A DNA stretch of 57,745 nt from Planctomycetaceae bacterium (GTDB lineage: Bacteria; Planctomycetota; Planctomycetia; Planctomycetales; Planctomycetaceae), in contig JAWKTX010000023.1 in assembly GCA_041398825.1 (NCBI GenBank), positions 1 through 57,745 of the forward strand, in the 5' to 3' direction. Shown piece by piece: positions 45,868 to 55,412 of the stretch. A model generated the notes under the pieces. It was not told the DNA's origin and did no database searches. It saw only the letters and a list, made by a program, of their open reading frames with translations. Numbering within the stretch: the first letter of the stretch is position 1; the number at the start of each line of letters is the position of its first letter. The translations under genes were made by a program, and so were the position numbers.

Positions 45868-47406
45868 TTATGTTCCGCAGAATGTGCGATAGCACGTCCC
45901 GGGGGGCGAGGGATCACGATACACATCGAACTGCGGGTCACGATCAAAAGGACTTGCCAGGGCATCCAGCAGACGATGCATCGTGCTTAGATCGTCGCGT
46001 TCCGTCGCTGCTGTCAGCGCTTCTTCGACGCGGTGGTTGCGAGCTATTCTTGCAGGGTTCACCGCCAGCATTCCCTGACGAACCGATTCCCGGGTATTGC
46101 CATCGACCTTCAGACGGTCGTTCCATCGAGCACACCAGTTGACAAATGTCGCCTCGGCATACAAACCGCCAAAGGACTCCGATGCACGGCCCGTCGAAAG
46201 ATCATCGAATGTATTTGTTAAATCTGCCTTCACAGACTTCATCCATTCCAGCAACTGGTTCACAAGTTCGCGATCTTCATCCAGTTCTGCCTGAAGTCCA
46301 AGCTTTCGCCGCATCCCCTGCAGCCAATAGCTATCGAAACGCTCAGCATATTCATCCAGCGCGGCCGTCGCCTTTTCGACCGAAATCGCTTCGTCGGCAT
46401 CCAGTAACGGGAGCAGGGTTTCGGCAAATCGGGCCAGATTCCATTGCCCGATCGCAGGCTGGTTTCCGTAGGCATAACGCCCCCGATGGTCAATCGAACT
46501 AAACACCGTTGCCGGGTCATAGTGGTCCATGAATGCGCAGGGACCGTAATCAATGGTCTCTCCGCTGATGGCCATGTTGTCGGTATTCATCACACCATGA
46601 ATGAAACCTGCCATTTGCCATTGCGCAATCAGAGCGGCCTGACGATCGGCAACAGCACGAAGGAACTGAAGACACCTTTCGGCATCGGTGCAATCGCTGT
46701 TCGAGATTTCAGGGTAATGGCGATGTATCGTATAATCGGCCAACGCACGCAGACTGGATTCGTCCTGTCGGCTGGCGGCGAACTGAAACGTACCAACGCG
46801 AATATGACTGGCCGCGACACGCGTCAGAATGGCCCCGCGCAGGGGCGTTTCCCGATAGACGGTTTCGCCAGTCGTCACAACGGCCAGACTTTGAGTTGTC
46901 GGAATCTTCAAACCGTGCATCGCTTCGCTGATGATGTATTCTCTGAGCATTGGCCCCAGAGCTGCGCGTCCGTCGCCGCGACGGGAGTACGGAGTTTGCC
47001 CGGATCCCTTCAGTTGAATGTCGATCCGTTCGCCGAGCGGCGTTCGATGTTCTCCCAGCAGAATTGCCCGACCATCTCCCAGAATCGTGAACCCACCAAA
47101 CTGATGGCCTGCGTAGGCCTGCGCAATCGGTTTGGCCCCCACCGGAATTTGCTGTCCGGCAAACAGGGCTGCCAGATGCCCGGCAGGCTGATCATTCAGC
47201 CGCAGCCCAAGCTCCAATGCCAGCCGATGGTTGGCTACGACAAGCTTTGCATCTGCGACTTTGACCGGCTCGGCCACCGCAAAGAATTCTGATGGCAGCT
47301 GTGTATAGGTGTTTTCAAAACACCAGCCGAAAGAATCCGGGTTCGAAGACACGGGCAATTCACGCGACACTGATTTCTCCGACTTCTGGTAGACAATGGA
47401 CTCCAC
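45868..47406 (-). CDS. selO: protein adenylyltransferase SelO (YdiU/UPF0061 family)
   Basis: 512 residues. Pseudokinase-fold enzyme that transfers AMP from ATP to protein hydroxyls. Conserved motifs: PIAQAYAGHQFGGF, GDGRAILLGEH, KGSGQTPYSRRGDGRAALGP, ReYIISEAMHGLKIPTT, and GFIHGVMNTDNMAISGETID with DYGPCAFMD. The C-terminus ends YRTFCGT, with Cys where eukaryotic relatives have selenocysteine. Length is near the bacterial norm. It is convergent with polyphosphate kinase. The ATG at 47406 has no strong SD. Confidence 0.95.
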   Translation of the reverse strand: MESIVYQKSEKSVSRELPVSSNPDSFGWCFENTYTQLPSEFFAVAEPVKVADAKLVVANHRLALELGLRLNDQPAGHLAALFAGQQIPVGAKPIAQAYAGHQFGGFTILGDGRAILLGEHRTPLGERIDIQLKGSGQTPYSRRGDGRAALGPMLREYIISEAMHGLKIPTTQSLAVVTTGETVYRETPLRGAILTRVAASHIRVGTFQFAASRQDESSLRALADYTIHRHYPEISNSDCTDAERCLQFLRAVADRQAALIAQWQMAGFIHGVMNTDNMAISGETIDYGPCAFMDHYDPATVFSSIDHRGRYAYGNQPAIGQWNLARFAETLLPLLDADEAISVEKATAALDEYAERFDSYWLQGMRRKLGLQAELDEDRELVNQLLEWMKSVKADLTNTFDDLSTGRASESFGGLYAEATFVNWCARWNDRLKVDGNTRESVRQGMLAVNPARIARNHRVEEALTAATERDDLSTMHRLLDALASPFDRDPQFDVYRDPSPPGTCYRTFCGT

Positions 47407-47893
47407 ACTGTAGGCGCATCAGGGCCCATTGGCGAGCCCCGCAAAACTGAGGGTGGATTAGTGCCTGTCCATTCGCGGAACGATGTTTCAGCGCGGCGAC
47501 ATGGATGATATGACTGCGTGTTGATGGGAACACTCCGAAATGCCCGGAACTTCGAAGGCGGTGCTGAAACACCGCGGCCAGAATCCGCCGCGAAGCAAAG
47601 CAAAACCAATACAAACTGCCGCGGTCATGTACCAGACACTATCTCTGTCCCAACTGTCCGTTGAAAAATCGGGACTGGCAGGCAGGAGGACTGGAAACCA
47701 TCGTGTTTTAACGGTTCCTGCTCGAACCAGGCCCGTTCTTCAACAGGCTTCTGACATCTCCAAGCGGTTTCCGGCGACTGTTTGAATCGTAACAGCCCAA
47801 TGAAGATTTGGTTTTCTCCCGGGAAAACTCAACGGTTCGCGACATCGTTCGCTGCTGGCTACAATCTGAGCCCATCTGCATCGAAAGGTTTCA
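47407..47893. other. divergent intergenic region with inverted palindromic repeat
   Basis: 487 bp between the starts of selO (minus) and the symporter gene (plus). It contains copy 4 of the dispersed palindrome (47653-47750). Nothing else coding is supported. The symporter start has AAAGG seven bases upstream. Confidence 0.45.
47653..47750 (-). repeat. dispersed palindromic repeat, copy 4 (inverted)
   Basis: On the plus strand it runs from ACTGTCCGTTGAAAAATCGG to GTTCTTCAACAGGCTT. Its complement starts AAGCCTGTTGAAGAACGGGC, so relative to copies 1-3 it is inserted in the other direction. The interior (GCAGGAACCGTTAAAACACG on the complement) is conserved. Confidence 0.7.
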
Positions 47894-49165
47894 ATGATGA
47901 GCGATCCTGATCAGGAAAAATCACAAAAGAGTGCCAGTCTGCTGACCCGCTGGAATCAGATGCCACTTTACTGGCGCATCCTGATCGCACTCGTTGCTGG
48001 TCTGTTCACAGGTCTGCTGCTGGGCAGTCGGGCCGTTGTTTTCGAATTGCCAAGCAAGGTTATTCTTCAGCTTCTTGGCGCGCTGGCTCCGCCATTGATT
48101 CTGATTGCGGTCACACACGTTCTGATGACCACCGAAATTACCAGAAAGACAGCTGGCCGACTGGCGGGCCTTTTAATCCTGAATACCACAATGGCCATTG
48201 TGATTGGATTGGGTGTTGCCAATATCATGAAGCCTGGAACGTGGGCAACGTTCGATGCACCGACGTCAACAACAGAGTCTGAGCATGGTGATGGTCCGGT
48301 TTCACCTGTTGATCTTCTTGTTGCCAATGTCCCCAGAAGTATTCTGGGACCACTGGGTGATAAACAGAACATCATAGGCGTCATATTCATTGCAGTTGCA
48401 TTCGGTGTCGCCCTGCGTGATATGAGAGAAAAGCCGATTGCCAACGTGCAGGATCTGGTTGAAATCGCGTACGACGTCCTGCTAAAGGTCCTGCACTGGA
48501 TCATTGCCCTGGTGCCGCTTGGCGTTTTTGCCATCGTTGCAAAAGTTGTCGGAACGGAAGGCTTTGGTCCCTTCAAAGCGATGGGCGCATTCATTCTTGC
48601 AGTGATCGTTGCACTTCTGCTGCAAACACTCTGGTACCTGATTCGCATCCGGCTGTTTTCGTGGGTGCCACCGATCCACATGCTGAGAAGTATGAGAGAT
48701 GCTCTGGTCATGGCATTCTCCACTGACAGCTCAACAGCAACGATGCCCGTGACTTACGCCTGTCTGAAGGAAAAAGTGGGCGTCCGCGAAGAATCGGCCA
48801 GCATGGGCGCGCTCGTGGGAGCGAACTTCAACAACGACGGAACCGCGCTTTATGAAGCCATGGCAGCATTGTTCGTCGCTCAGCTCATCGGCCAGGAACT
48901 TACGATGACGCAGCAGCTGATTATTGTGCTGACGTCGATCATCGCGTCTGTCGGCGCGGCCGGAATTCCGGAAGCCGGCCTGGTGACCATGACACTCGTC
49001 TTCAGCGCGGTCGGTTTGCCAACTGAATATATCGCTCTGTTACTCACCGTCGACTGGTTCCTTGATCGATGCCGTACAACCATCAATGTGCTGGGCGACG
49101 TCAACGTCAGTTGTCTCCTGGACGGCAAAGTCAAGCCGGCTGAAACGACGGCGGACGCGACCTGA
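47894..49165 (+). CDS. dicarboxylate/amino acid:cation symporter (DAACS/SDF family)
   Basis: 423 residues with multiple membrane segments. Hairpin 1 motif AFSTDSSTATMPVTYACL, the GANFNNDGTALYEAMAALF motif (NMDGT in relatives), hairpin 2 SVGAAGIPEAGLVTMTLVF, and the binding-site helix TVDWFLDRCRTTINVLGDV with the key Asp and Arg. It takes up a dicarboxylate or acidic amino acid with sodium or protons in the inner membrane. Whether it prefers glutamate or C4-dicarboxylates cannot be read here. ATGATG start, SD AAAGG. Slightly short, mainly at the C-terminus. Confidence 0.93.
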   Translation: MMSDPDQEKSQKSASLLTRWNQMPLYWRILIALVAGLFTGLLLGSRAVVFELPSKVILQLLGALAPPLILIAVTHVLMTTEITRKTAGRLAGLLILNTTMAIVIGLGVANIMKPGTWATFDAPTSTTESEHGDGPVSPVDLLVANVPRSILGPLGDKQNIIGVIFIAVAFGVALRDMREKPIANVQDLVEIAYDVLLKVLHWIIALVPLGVFAIVAKVVGTEGFGPFKAMGAFILAVIVALLLQTLWYLIRIRLFSWVPPIHMLRSMRDALVMAFSTDSSTATMPVTYACLKEKVGVREESASMGALVGANFNNDGTALYEAMAALFVAQLIGQELTMTQQLIIVLTSIIASVGAAGIPEAGLVTMTLVFSAVGLPTEYIALLLTVDWFLDRCRTTINVLGDVNVSCLLDGKVKPAETTADAT

Positions 49166-49258
49166 AATCATGATGTGGTCCGGGATGACATCATCACTCC
49201 TGACCTGGGATTCAAAACATAAGAACACGGCCCGAACCCCAAATTCAAAGTCGGCCCG

Positions 49259-50779
49259 ATGACAAAGCTTCCCGTGAAAGAGCTTCCCGTGACTCACAAG
49301 TACCGCGTGACACTGTTGAATGGTATCCGTACCTTGTCCTTTGGCGTGGCGATTTTTTTCTGCCTGGCTTCTGTGACATCTGCGGCCGACCACATGAATG
49401 TTCTGTTCATCGCCGCGGACGATCTGCGAAATGATTTGGCGTGTTATGGCCACTCAATGGTCAGGACACCAAATCTGGATCGTCTGGCACAACGCGGTGT
49501 TGTGTTTGATCGTGCGTATTGCCAGCAGGCCGTCTGCAATCCATCGCGTGCCTCTCTGATGACGGGACGGCATCCTGACAGCCTGCAAATCTGGGATCTG
49601 CCGACACACTTTCGCGACAGGAATCCAAATGCTGTCACCCTCCCGGAACACTTCAAACAACAGGGCTATTTCACCCAGAACATCGGAAAGATCTTTCACA
49701 ACTGGATCCATGAAGTCCAGGGGGACCCTCAATCGTGGAGCGTTCCGGCTGTGATGCATTTTGCCAATCATGGCCGGGACCAAGCCGTTGTTGAAGGTGA
49801 AATACCTCCCAGTTCTGCGATCGATCCCAAATGTGATTGCCGAGATGTTCCTGATGATGCGTATTTTGACGGACGCGTTGCGAAGCTCGCAGTCGAAGCA
49901 ATCAGCCAACTCAAGCACAGCCAGCAGCCGTTCTTTCTTGCCGTGGGTTTCTGGAAACCACACTCACCCTTTAACGCGCCAAAAAAATACTGGGATTTGT
50001 ACGAACGCGATCAGATCCCCCTGCCCCGGCATGCTGAATGGCCAACCGATGCGCCCCGAATTGCCTGGCATGACAGTCGTGAAATCCTTGGCGTAAAAAC
50101 TCGCAAGATCACGGAGGAGAATATTCGTGAAATGCGACATGGATACCTGGCAAACATCAGCTACATGGACGCACAAATCGGAAAAGTACTTGATGCACTC
50201 GACCATAACGACCTCACCCGGCACACTGTCGTCGTCTTCTGGTCAGACCACGGTTATCATCTGGGAGAGCAGACTTTGTGGGCAAAGACGTCCAACTTCG
50301 AACTGGATGCTCGTGTTCCTCTGATCATAGCGACGCCCGGCATGACGACTGCCGGCAAAAGAACAGATTCACTGGCAGAACTGACCGATCTTTATCCGAC
50401 GCTCATCGAACTCTGTGGCCTTCCCTCCCGTGAAGGTCTGGATGGCCGAAGTCTGGTCCCGGTACTTTCAAACGTCCACAGCAGCGTGCGTGATGTCGCA
50501 CTTACGCAGCACCCGCGGCCAGCATATTACGACCGCGAACCAGACAAGCAGCCCACACATATGGGCTACTCAATCCGCTCTGCAACGCACCGTTACACCG
50601 AATGGCGCGACTGGAAAACAGGACAAACCACGGATCGTGAACTCTACGATCACGTCAATGATCCTGATGAAACCCGCAACATCGCGAATCAGGCCGAGCA
50701 ACGCGATGTTGTAGCACAACATTCCGCCATGCTTACCGAACAGCAACCAATTGTTCGGCCGGAATGGAAACAGCAGTAA
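49259..50779 (+). CDS. exported Cys-type sulfatase (second)
   Basis: 506 residues. The N-terminus has a hydrophobic signal-like segment (TLSFGVAIFFCLASVTSAAD). Sulfatase hallmarks: IAADDLRNDLACYGH, CNPSRASLMTG with the formylglycine Cys at 93, GKIFHNW, GFWKPHSPFNAP, FWSDHGYHLGE and ELYDHVNDPDETRN. It resembles iduronate-2-sulfatase-like enzymes and is related to the 31608-33077 product (shared KPH.PF, KIFH/KIYH). Likely exported for sulfated polysaccharide breakdown. It is convergent with the fusion-protein gene. Confidence 0.92.
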   Translation: MTKLPVKELPVTHKYRVTLLNGIRTLSFGVAIFFCLASVTSAADHMNVLFIAADDLRNDLACYGHSMVRTPNLDRLAQRGVVFDRAYCQQAVCNPSRASLMTGRHPDSLQIWDLPTHFRDRNPNAVTLPEHFKQQGYFTQNIGKIFHNWIHEVQGDPQSWSVPAVMHFANHGRDQAVVEGEIPPSSAIDPKCDCRDVPDDAYFDGRVAKLAVEAISQLKHSQQPFFLAVGFWKPHSPFNAPKKYWDLYERDQIPLPRHAEWPTDAPRIAWHDSREILGVKTRKITEENIREMRHGYLANISYMDAQIGKVLDALDHNDLTRHTVVVFWSDHGYHLGEQTLWAKTSNFELDARVPLIIATPGMTTAGKRTDSLAELTDLYPTLIELCGLPSREGLDGRSLVPVLSNVHSSVRDVALTQHPRPAYYDREPDKQPTHMGYSIRSATHRYTEWRDWKTGQTTDRELYDHVNDPDETRNIANQAEQRDVVAQHSAMLTEQQPIVRPEWKQQ

Positions 50780-50872
50780 CTTTGGTTCCCAACCCGATCA
50801 ACTGTGCAGCAAGTGTAAAGTGAAGACGCGGGGCCGTTGAGTCGGCATTGGCGCCGGCCGGGTTCACGGCAT

Positions 50873-50890
50873 CCTGTCCCGCAGGACAGG
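50873..50890. terminator. hairpin between convergent genes
   Basis: CCTGTCC (50873-50879) and GGACAGG (50884-50890) make a 7-bp perfect stem with a CGCA loop, located between the second sulfatase and the membrane fusion gene. No T-run on either side, so termination would be Rho-assisted or weak. Confidence 0.45.
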
Positions 50891-50939
50891 CCAAACTGAT
50901 TCGCACCGTTATCCGGAAGGACTTCCCCGCCTGAGCCCA

Positions 50940-52289
50940 CTACTCAGCGTGCTCACCATTTCCACCGTCGGCATGGCTGGCTGCATTGTCCTCGGCTGCA
51001 TTGTCCTCGGCTGCATTGTCCTCGGCTGCGGAGTTGCTCGATGTCGCGAGTGATTCATCGCCTGTGTTCGGCAGCACCGAAGCCACCATCCCTTCGCGAC
51101 CATCGCTCAGAATCATATCGCCTGGCTGCAACCCCTGAAGAATCTCGATGCCGTCCGCCCGACGCTCTCCTGTCAAGACCTGCTGCTCTTTGGCAACTCC
51201 ATCCACAACCTTCCATACCTTCTCTGCGCCGGCAAACTCGACCAGGGCACTGTGAGGAATTGCAACTGTGGTTGACGTTTCGTCCGTAACGATTCGAGCT
51301 TCTGCGAACAATCCGCTGCGGAGGCTTCCGGCAGAATTATCGACAACCGCCTCAAACAAAAGTGACCGGCTGGTGAGGTCCACTGCCGGACTGATCCGCG
51401 TGACGGGGACTTTCACCGGAGTCGCAACAGACTCTATCTCCAGCTCCACGGACTGGCCAACCGAAATATCCAGTGAAAAACGCTCAGGGAGCGTACCACG
51501 AAATCGCAGGGTATCTGTGCGGACCAGTGTTGCCACAGCATCGCCGGTCCGCAGATAGGTGCCGGGGGAAACATCCCGACTCTGGATCAGTCCGTCAAAG
51601 GGAGCGACGATGGTTGTATCTGCCAATTGTTCTTTCGCCAGCGCAAGTTCTGCTTCGCGGACACCGATCTGAGCGATCTTCTCATGCACCGAATTCAGGG
51701 CCGACTTAAACCTCGCTTCAGCGACTGCAGCAGCGGCCTTGATTTGATCAATCTCTGACGCGGTGATTGAATTCTTTGCCAGCAGCATTTCTGCACGGTC
51801 AAGATTACCGCGTGCTTCATTCCAGAGAGCTTTGTGTTCGAGCACAGGAGGCGCATTCTCTGGCTGTAACTGAGCCACTGGATCTCCGGGCCGCAGCCCT
51901 ACCGCAGACCTGGCCTGAAGCAGCTGAGCCTCCGCCTGCTCGACTCTTAACTGAAATTCTGCCTGACCGATGGTCACCAGCGTCATTCCCTGAGTCACAC
52001 GATCGCCCAGATCCACATCAACCTGGGAAACACGTCCATCTATTCGGCTGCCAATCACCGCAACTTCATCCGGCACCAGACTACCATGGCTTCGCACGAT
52101 TGTCGGCCATTTCACCCGATCCACCGCGATCACATCGACCCGAATCTGAGGAAGATCCTTCTGGCCGGAAACCTCGTTCAGAGACGAAGCGGCCTGTTTC
52201 TGGCATCCGGAAAGCAGGGTCACCACCAGACAGCCATACAGAAATCGCTGTCTACCGTTTCGGGCAATCGTGGAACGCTGAATGGTCAC
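50940..52289 (-). CDS. RND-type efflux membrane fusion lipoprotein (HlyD family)
   Basis: 449 residues from the GTG at 52289, chosen because GAG lies about nine bases upstream and a lipoprotein signal ending VVTLLSGC follows directly; ATGs further upstream give a long non-signal extension. Order: lipoyl/barrel-sandwich part (GRVSQVDVDLGDRVTQGMTL), helical hairpin (ARGNLDRAEMLLAKNSITAS through EAELALAKEQL), second lipoyl half (IVAPFDGLIQSRDVSPGTYL), beta-barrel and membrane-proximal domain. The tail has a triple AAEDN repeat encoded by a 15-bp tandem repeat (about 50991-51035). No RND pump or outer-membrane channel lies next to it, so the partner must be elsewhere. Confidence 0.85.
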   Translation of the reverse strand: MTIQRSTIARNGRQRFLYGCLVVTLLSGCQKQAASSLNEVSGQKDLPQIRVDVIAVDRVKWPTIVRSHGSLVPDEVAVIGSRIDGRVSQVDVDLGDRVTQGMTLVTIGQAEFQLRVEQAEAQLLQARSAVGLRPGDPVAQLQPENAPPVLEHKALWNEARGNLDRAEMLLAKNSITASEIDQIKAAAAVAEARFKSALNSVHEKIAQIGVREAELALAKEQLADTTIVAPFDGLIQSRDVSPGTYLRTGDAVATLVRTDTLRFRGTLPERFSLDISVGQSVELEIESVATPVKVPVTRISPAVDLTSRSLLFEAVVDNSAGSLRSGLFAEARIVTDETSTTVAIPHSALVEFAGAEKVWKVVDGVAKEQQVLTGERRADGIEILQGLQPGDMILSDGREGMVASVLPNTGDESLATSSNSAAEDNAAEDNAAEDNAASHADGGNGEHAE

Positions 52290-52615
52290 TTTTAAATTCT
52301 CAGGCGAGGAATAGAAACGTGGGGCGGGCATCATCATGGCAGGCACGGGGCAAACCCCAGGGCAACATGATCGCACTAAATTGTTCAGATGACAAGCAGC
52401 GATCACTGCAAATCGCATACGGAAATGCTGCTTCATCGATAACATGACCGACGATTCCGGCTCATTCAGCGACAGCAACTCAGGATACAGCTACGCACTC
52501 CGGGAGGGCTCTTTGAACATCAGCAGTGCAGGAGGAATGCTTTGGCGCTTGAAAAGACGCGGGCAATCCGGCACTCAAGAAATAACAAAACAGTGCACCT
52601 GCATTTAAGTTACGA

Positions 52616-53983
52616 CTACCAGTCTGACTGAACTGCCGTTGACGATGCCAGGGAAGAAGCGCGCCATTCCCCTTTCATGAGCACTTCCACGGAAACAGGC
52701 TTTCCAAAATAATACCCCTGCCCGCAGGTGCAGCCCATTGCCTGAAGCGTGGCAATCTGGTCGATCGTCTCAATGCCTTCCGCGACACATTCCATACCCA
52801 GATTGTCAGCGAGCGAAACAATTGAATTTGCGAGGGCAATAAATGCGCGGCCGCGATCGAAGTTTCGGATAAATGCCTGATCGATTTTCAAGACATCAAA
52901 TGGAAATTCATGCAGACATGCCAGAGAAGAATGGCCGGTACCGAAATCATCCATTGCCAGTCGAATGCCCTCAGCCTTGAGTGCGTTCAGCATTTCCCGA
53001 GCGGCGTGGGCGTTCTCCATAATTTCAGATTCCGTGACCTCCAGCTGAAGCTGTTCAGGGTGAATCCCCGTAGCGGAAATGATCTCCATGACCTGACTCA
53101 CAAGCGTCGCTTCGGCCAGCTGAATTCGGGACAGGTTTACGCTGACATACGCCGGAGCCGTCTCGGGGAATTTTGTTTTCCATTCCACAAACTGGTGGCA
53201 CGCTTCACGAAGGACCCACAAGCTCAGTGGCAGAATCAGCCTTGTCTCTTCAGCAATCGAAATGAACTGCTTTGGTGAGACAATTCCGCGCGTTGGATGA
53301 TTCCAGCGAGCCAATGCTTCGACACTGCTCAGATGGCCGTCCGTGAGTGAGACAATGGGCTGGTAGTGAAGCACGAATTGATTCTCGGCCAGCGCGATCC
53401 GGAGATCTTCTTCGATCTGAACACGGTCGCGCACGGCCTGCTGCATACTGGCATCAAAGATAACATACTGCGCTTTCCCCCGCGCTTTTGCCTGATACAT
53501 CGCGATATCCGCATCGCGAAGCATCTCGTCAGCCGTCCGGTACTTCAGGTCGCTGCAAACAATTCCAATGCTGGCCGAGGACTGGACAACCTGGCCGTTC
53601 AGGTCATACGGCTCACCACAGACATCCAGCAATCGCTGCGCGAGGCAAACGGCATCTCGGGGGCTCCGGATGTCTTCAGCAAGCACAACAAATTCATCGC
53701 CTCCGAGGCGAGCTACGGTTGCCGCACTTGTTTCAACGGTGATCTCATCTGTGGACCGGACATGCCGGCGTAGTCGGACGGCGATTTCCTTCAGCAGCAA
53801 GTCGCCAACATCATGACCAAGACTGTCGTTGACCAGCTTGAATCGGTCGAAGTCCAGGAACATCAGCGCGAACTGACGGCTGTTATTTCGCCGAAAGTGA
53901 TTCATGGCCGTCAACAGACGTTCGTGAAAGAGCGAACGATTGGCAAGGCCGGTTAGCTGATCCAGCCGGGCAGCTTTCATCAA
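52616..53983 (-). pseudogene. GGDEF-EAL cyclic-di-GMP protein, 5'-truncated
   Basis: 455 residues from the first start, but the frame is coherent to 54049 (REAVKFNATDITARKRYETD, the end of a PAS/PAC-like domain) before a TAG. The upstream part is lost at the edge of the IS91-like element. Remaining domains: diguanylate cyclase (DQLTGLANRSLFHERL, ARLGGDEFVVLAED) and an EAL phosphodiesterase with a complete set (EALARW, VSVNLSRI, EVTESEIME, MDDFGTGHSSL, LKIDQAFI, AEGIET, GQGYYFGKP). Both catalytic domains are intact, so a short protein from the TTG/ATG at 53983/53980 could still be active if transcribed. The sensory part and native promoter are gone. Confidence 0.75.
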
Positions 53984-54127
53984 GTCCGTTTCGTAACGTT
54001 TGCGAGCCGTGATATCTGTTGCGTTGAACTTAACCGCTTCGCGAGGTCCCTACATTAGCGCGTGGCGTTAATTAAGGTGGCGTCTTCGTTACACTGTCGT
54101 ACTTAAACATCGTGATATAACGAAGTT

Positions 54128-54217
54128 CCAGGTCGCCTGGATTGTCCAGGTCGCAACGGGCCTCCTGGTTGGCCAGGTTGCAGCGATGTGCCAGGTTGTG
54201 AGCATGTTCCAGGTTGC
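54128..54217 (+). repeat. 18-bp-period direct repeats at the left part of the IS91-like element
   Basis: CCAGGTCGC or CCAGGTTGC occurs at 54128, 54146, 54173, 54191 and 54209, with a degenerate CCTGGTTGG at 54164. Spacing is 18 bp except for one 9-bp offset in the middle. It lies about 180 bp upstream of the recombinase gene. It could be a recombinase or transposase binding array or a small minisatellite. Confidence 0.65.
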
Positions 54218-54398
54218 AGGCGCTGTGCGGGCGTGTGATGGTCCGGAGCGGCGTTTCCTCTGCGTCCGCCGTGATTCCGACAGTCCCCGGTCAGAACGTA
54301 AGAGATGCTGAGTGAAAGAACACGCCGCTCGTCTGTGTCCGGAATCGTCCGGGCTCACGGTTGTGTTCTGTTCTGCTTTTCACTCAGGGGAGACTCGC

Positions 54399-55412
54399 AT
54401 GACACCGTGGCAGAATCGCGTCACTGCGCTGACTCAGCGGATGGCCGATGATATGCGACTGCGGAATTACTCGCAGAAGACCATCGACGCCTACACGTAC
54501 CACGTTGGCCGGTTCGCACAGTTTCTGGACCATTCGCCGGAGTCGGCATCCGCCGAAGACGTGCGATCGTTTCAACTGCACCTGATCGAGCAGCGGAAAG
54601 TCAGCTGGAGTTCGTTCAATCAGGCGGTTTGCGGGCTACGGTTTTTGTTTCGAACCACGTATCCCCGCGACTGGGTTGTCTCGATGGTCCCGTTCGGCAA
54701 GCGTCCGAAACGGTTGCCGCAGGTACTGAGCGGGGAAGAAGTCTCACAGTTGATCGCATGCGTCCCGAACAGGAAACATCGCACGTTTCTGCTGACGCTG
54801 TACTCGACCGGAATGCGTCTCAGCGAAGCGGCCCGCCTGAAGATCGGCGACATCGAGAGCCAGCGGATGCAGCTTCGCATCGCCTCGGGCAAGGGCGGGA
54901 AGGAGCGTCGCGTGCCGCTGTCACCGCGTCTGCTGAGCGAACTCCGGGAGTACTGGAGAGAATACCGTCCTGCGGACTATCTGTTTCCGGGCAGGACACC
55001 CGACGTTCCGTTCGCATCGACCACGATTCAGAAAGTGTGCAAGGCGGCCGCCGCTCAGGCCGGCATCGTACGCGATGTCACGCCCCACACGCTGCGCCAC
55101 AGTTTCGCGACTCATCTGCTGGAAGCGGGCGTCGACCTGCTGACGATCAGCCGACTGCTGGGTCACGCCAGCTTCAGCACGACGATGAAGTATCTGCATG
55201 TGCGTCAACTGCACCTGAACAGCGTTCCGTCACCGGCCGACTGGCTTCCCGTGCGGCAGCTTCCCGGCTGGGAACAGGCTCGGACGAACTCACAGCGTTC
55301 GAGTCCGCCGGTGACCCGGCCAGGGACGAATCCGGGATCGTCGACCGATCCGGGCGGCAGAGTGGTCCACGGGTCATCGACATCCTTCGACGGCACGCGG
55401 CCGGGTTCATAG
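54399..55412 (+). CDS. tyrosine recombinase/integrase associated with the IS91-like element
   Basis: 337 residues from the ATG at 54399, with AGGGGA upstream. N-terminal SAM-like core-binding domain (RNYSQKTIDAYTYHVGRFAQ) and a catalytic domain with Arg in YSTGMRLSEAARL, Lys in GKGGKERRVPL, HTLRHSFATHLLEAG, LLGHASFSTTMKYLHV with the nucleophile Tyr. The last about 45 residues form a Pro/Ser/Gly-rich tail without family similarity, and the DNA for this tail overlaps the start region of the transposase in another frame. The role in transposition is unproven; it may resolve or integrate circular intermediates. Confidence 0.9.
   Translation: MTPWQNRVTALTQRMADDMRLRNYSQKTIDAYTYHVGRFAQFLDHSPESASAEDVRSFQLHLIEQRKVSWSSFNQAVCGLRFLFRTTYPRDWVVSMVPFGKRPKRLPQVLSGEEVSQLIACVPNRKHRTFLLTLYSTGMRLSEAARLKIGDIESQRMQLRIASGKGGKERRVPLSPRLLSELREYWREYRPADYLFPGRTPDVPFASTTIQKVCKAAAAQAGIVRDVTPHTLRHSFATHLLEAGVDLLTISRLLGHASFSTTMKYLHVRQLHLNSVPSPADWLPVRQLPGWEQARTNSQRSSPPVTRPGTNPGSSTDPGGRVVHGSSTSFDGTRPGS

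Noticed and set aside
45868..45890. Possible selenocysteine at the SelO C-terminus
   Set aside because: The codon is a normal Cys codon followed by Gly-Thr and a stop; no in-frame TGA is read through.
54128..54217. Possible CRISPR array
   Set aside because: The units are 9 bp with an 18-bp period and no spacer-length unique sequence between them; no cas genes nearby.
54629..55372. Long plus-strand frame that would give the transposase about 250 extra N-terminal residues
   Set aside because: It overlaps the recombinase catalytic domain in another frame and has the Arg/Ser/Gly-rich composition of an out-of-frame shadow; no transposase similarity.
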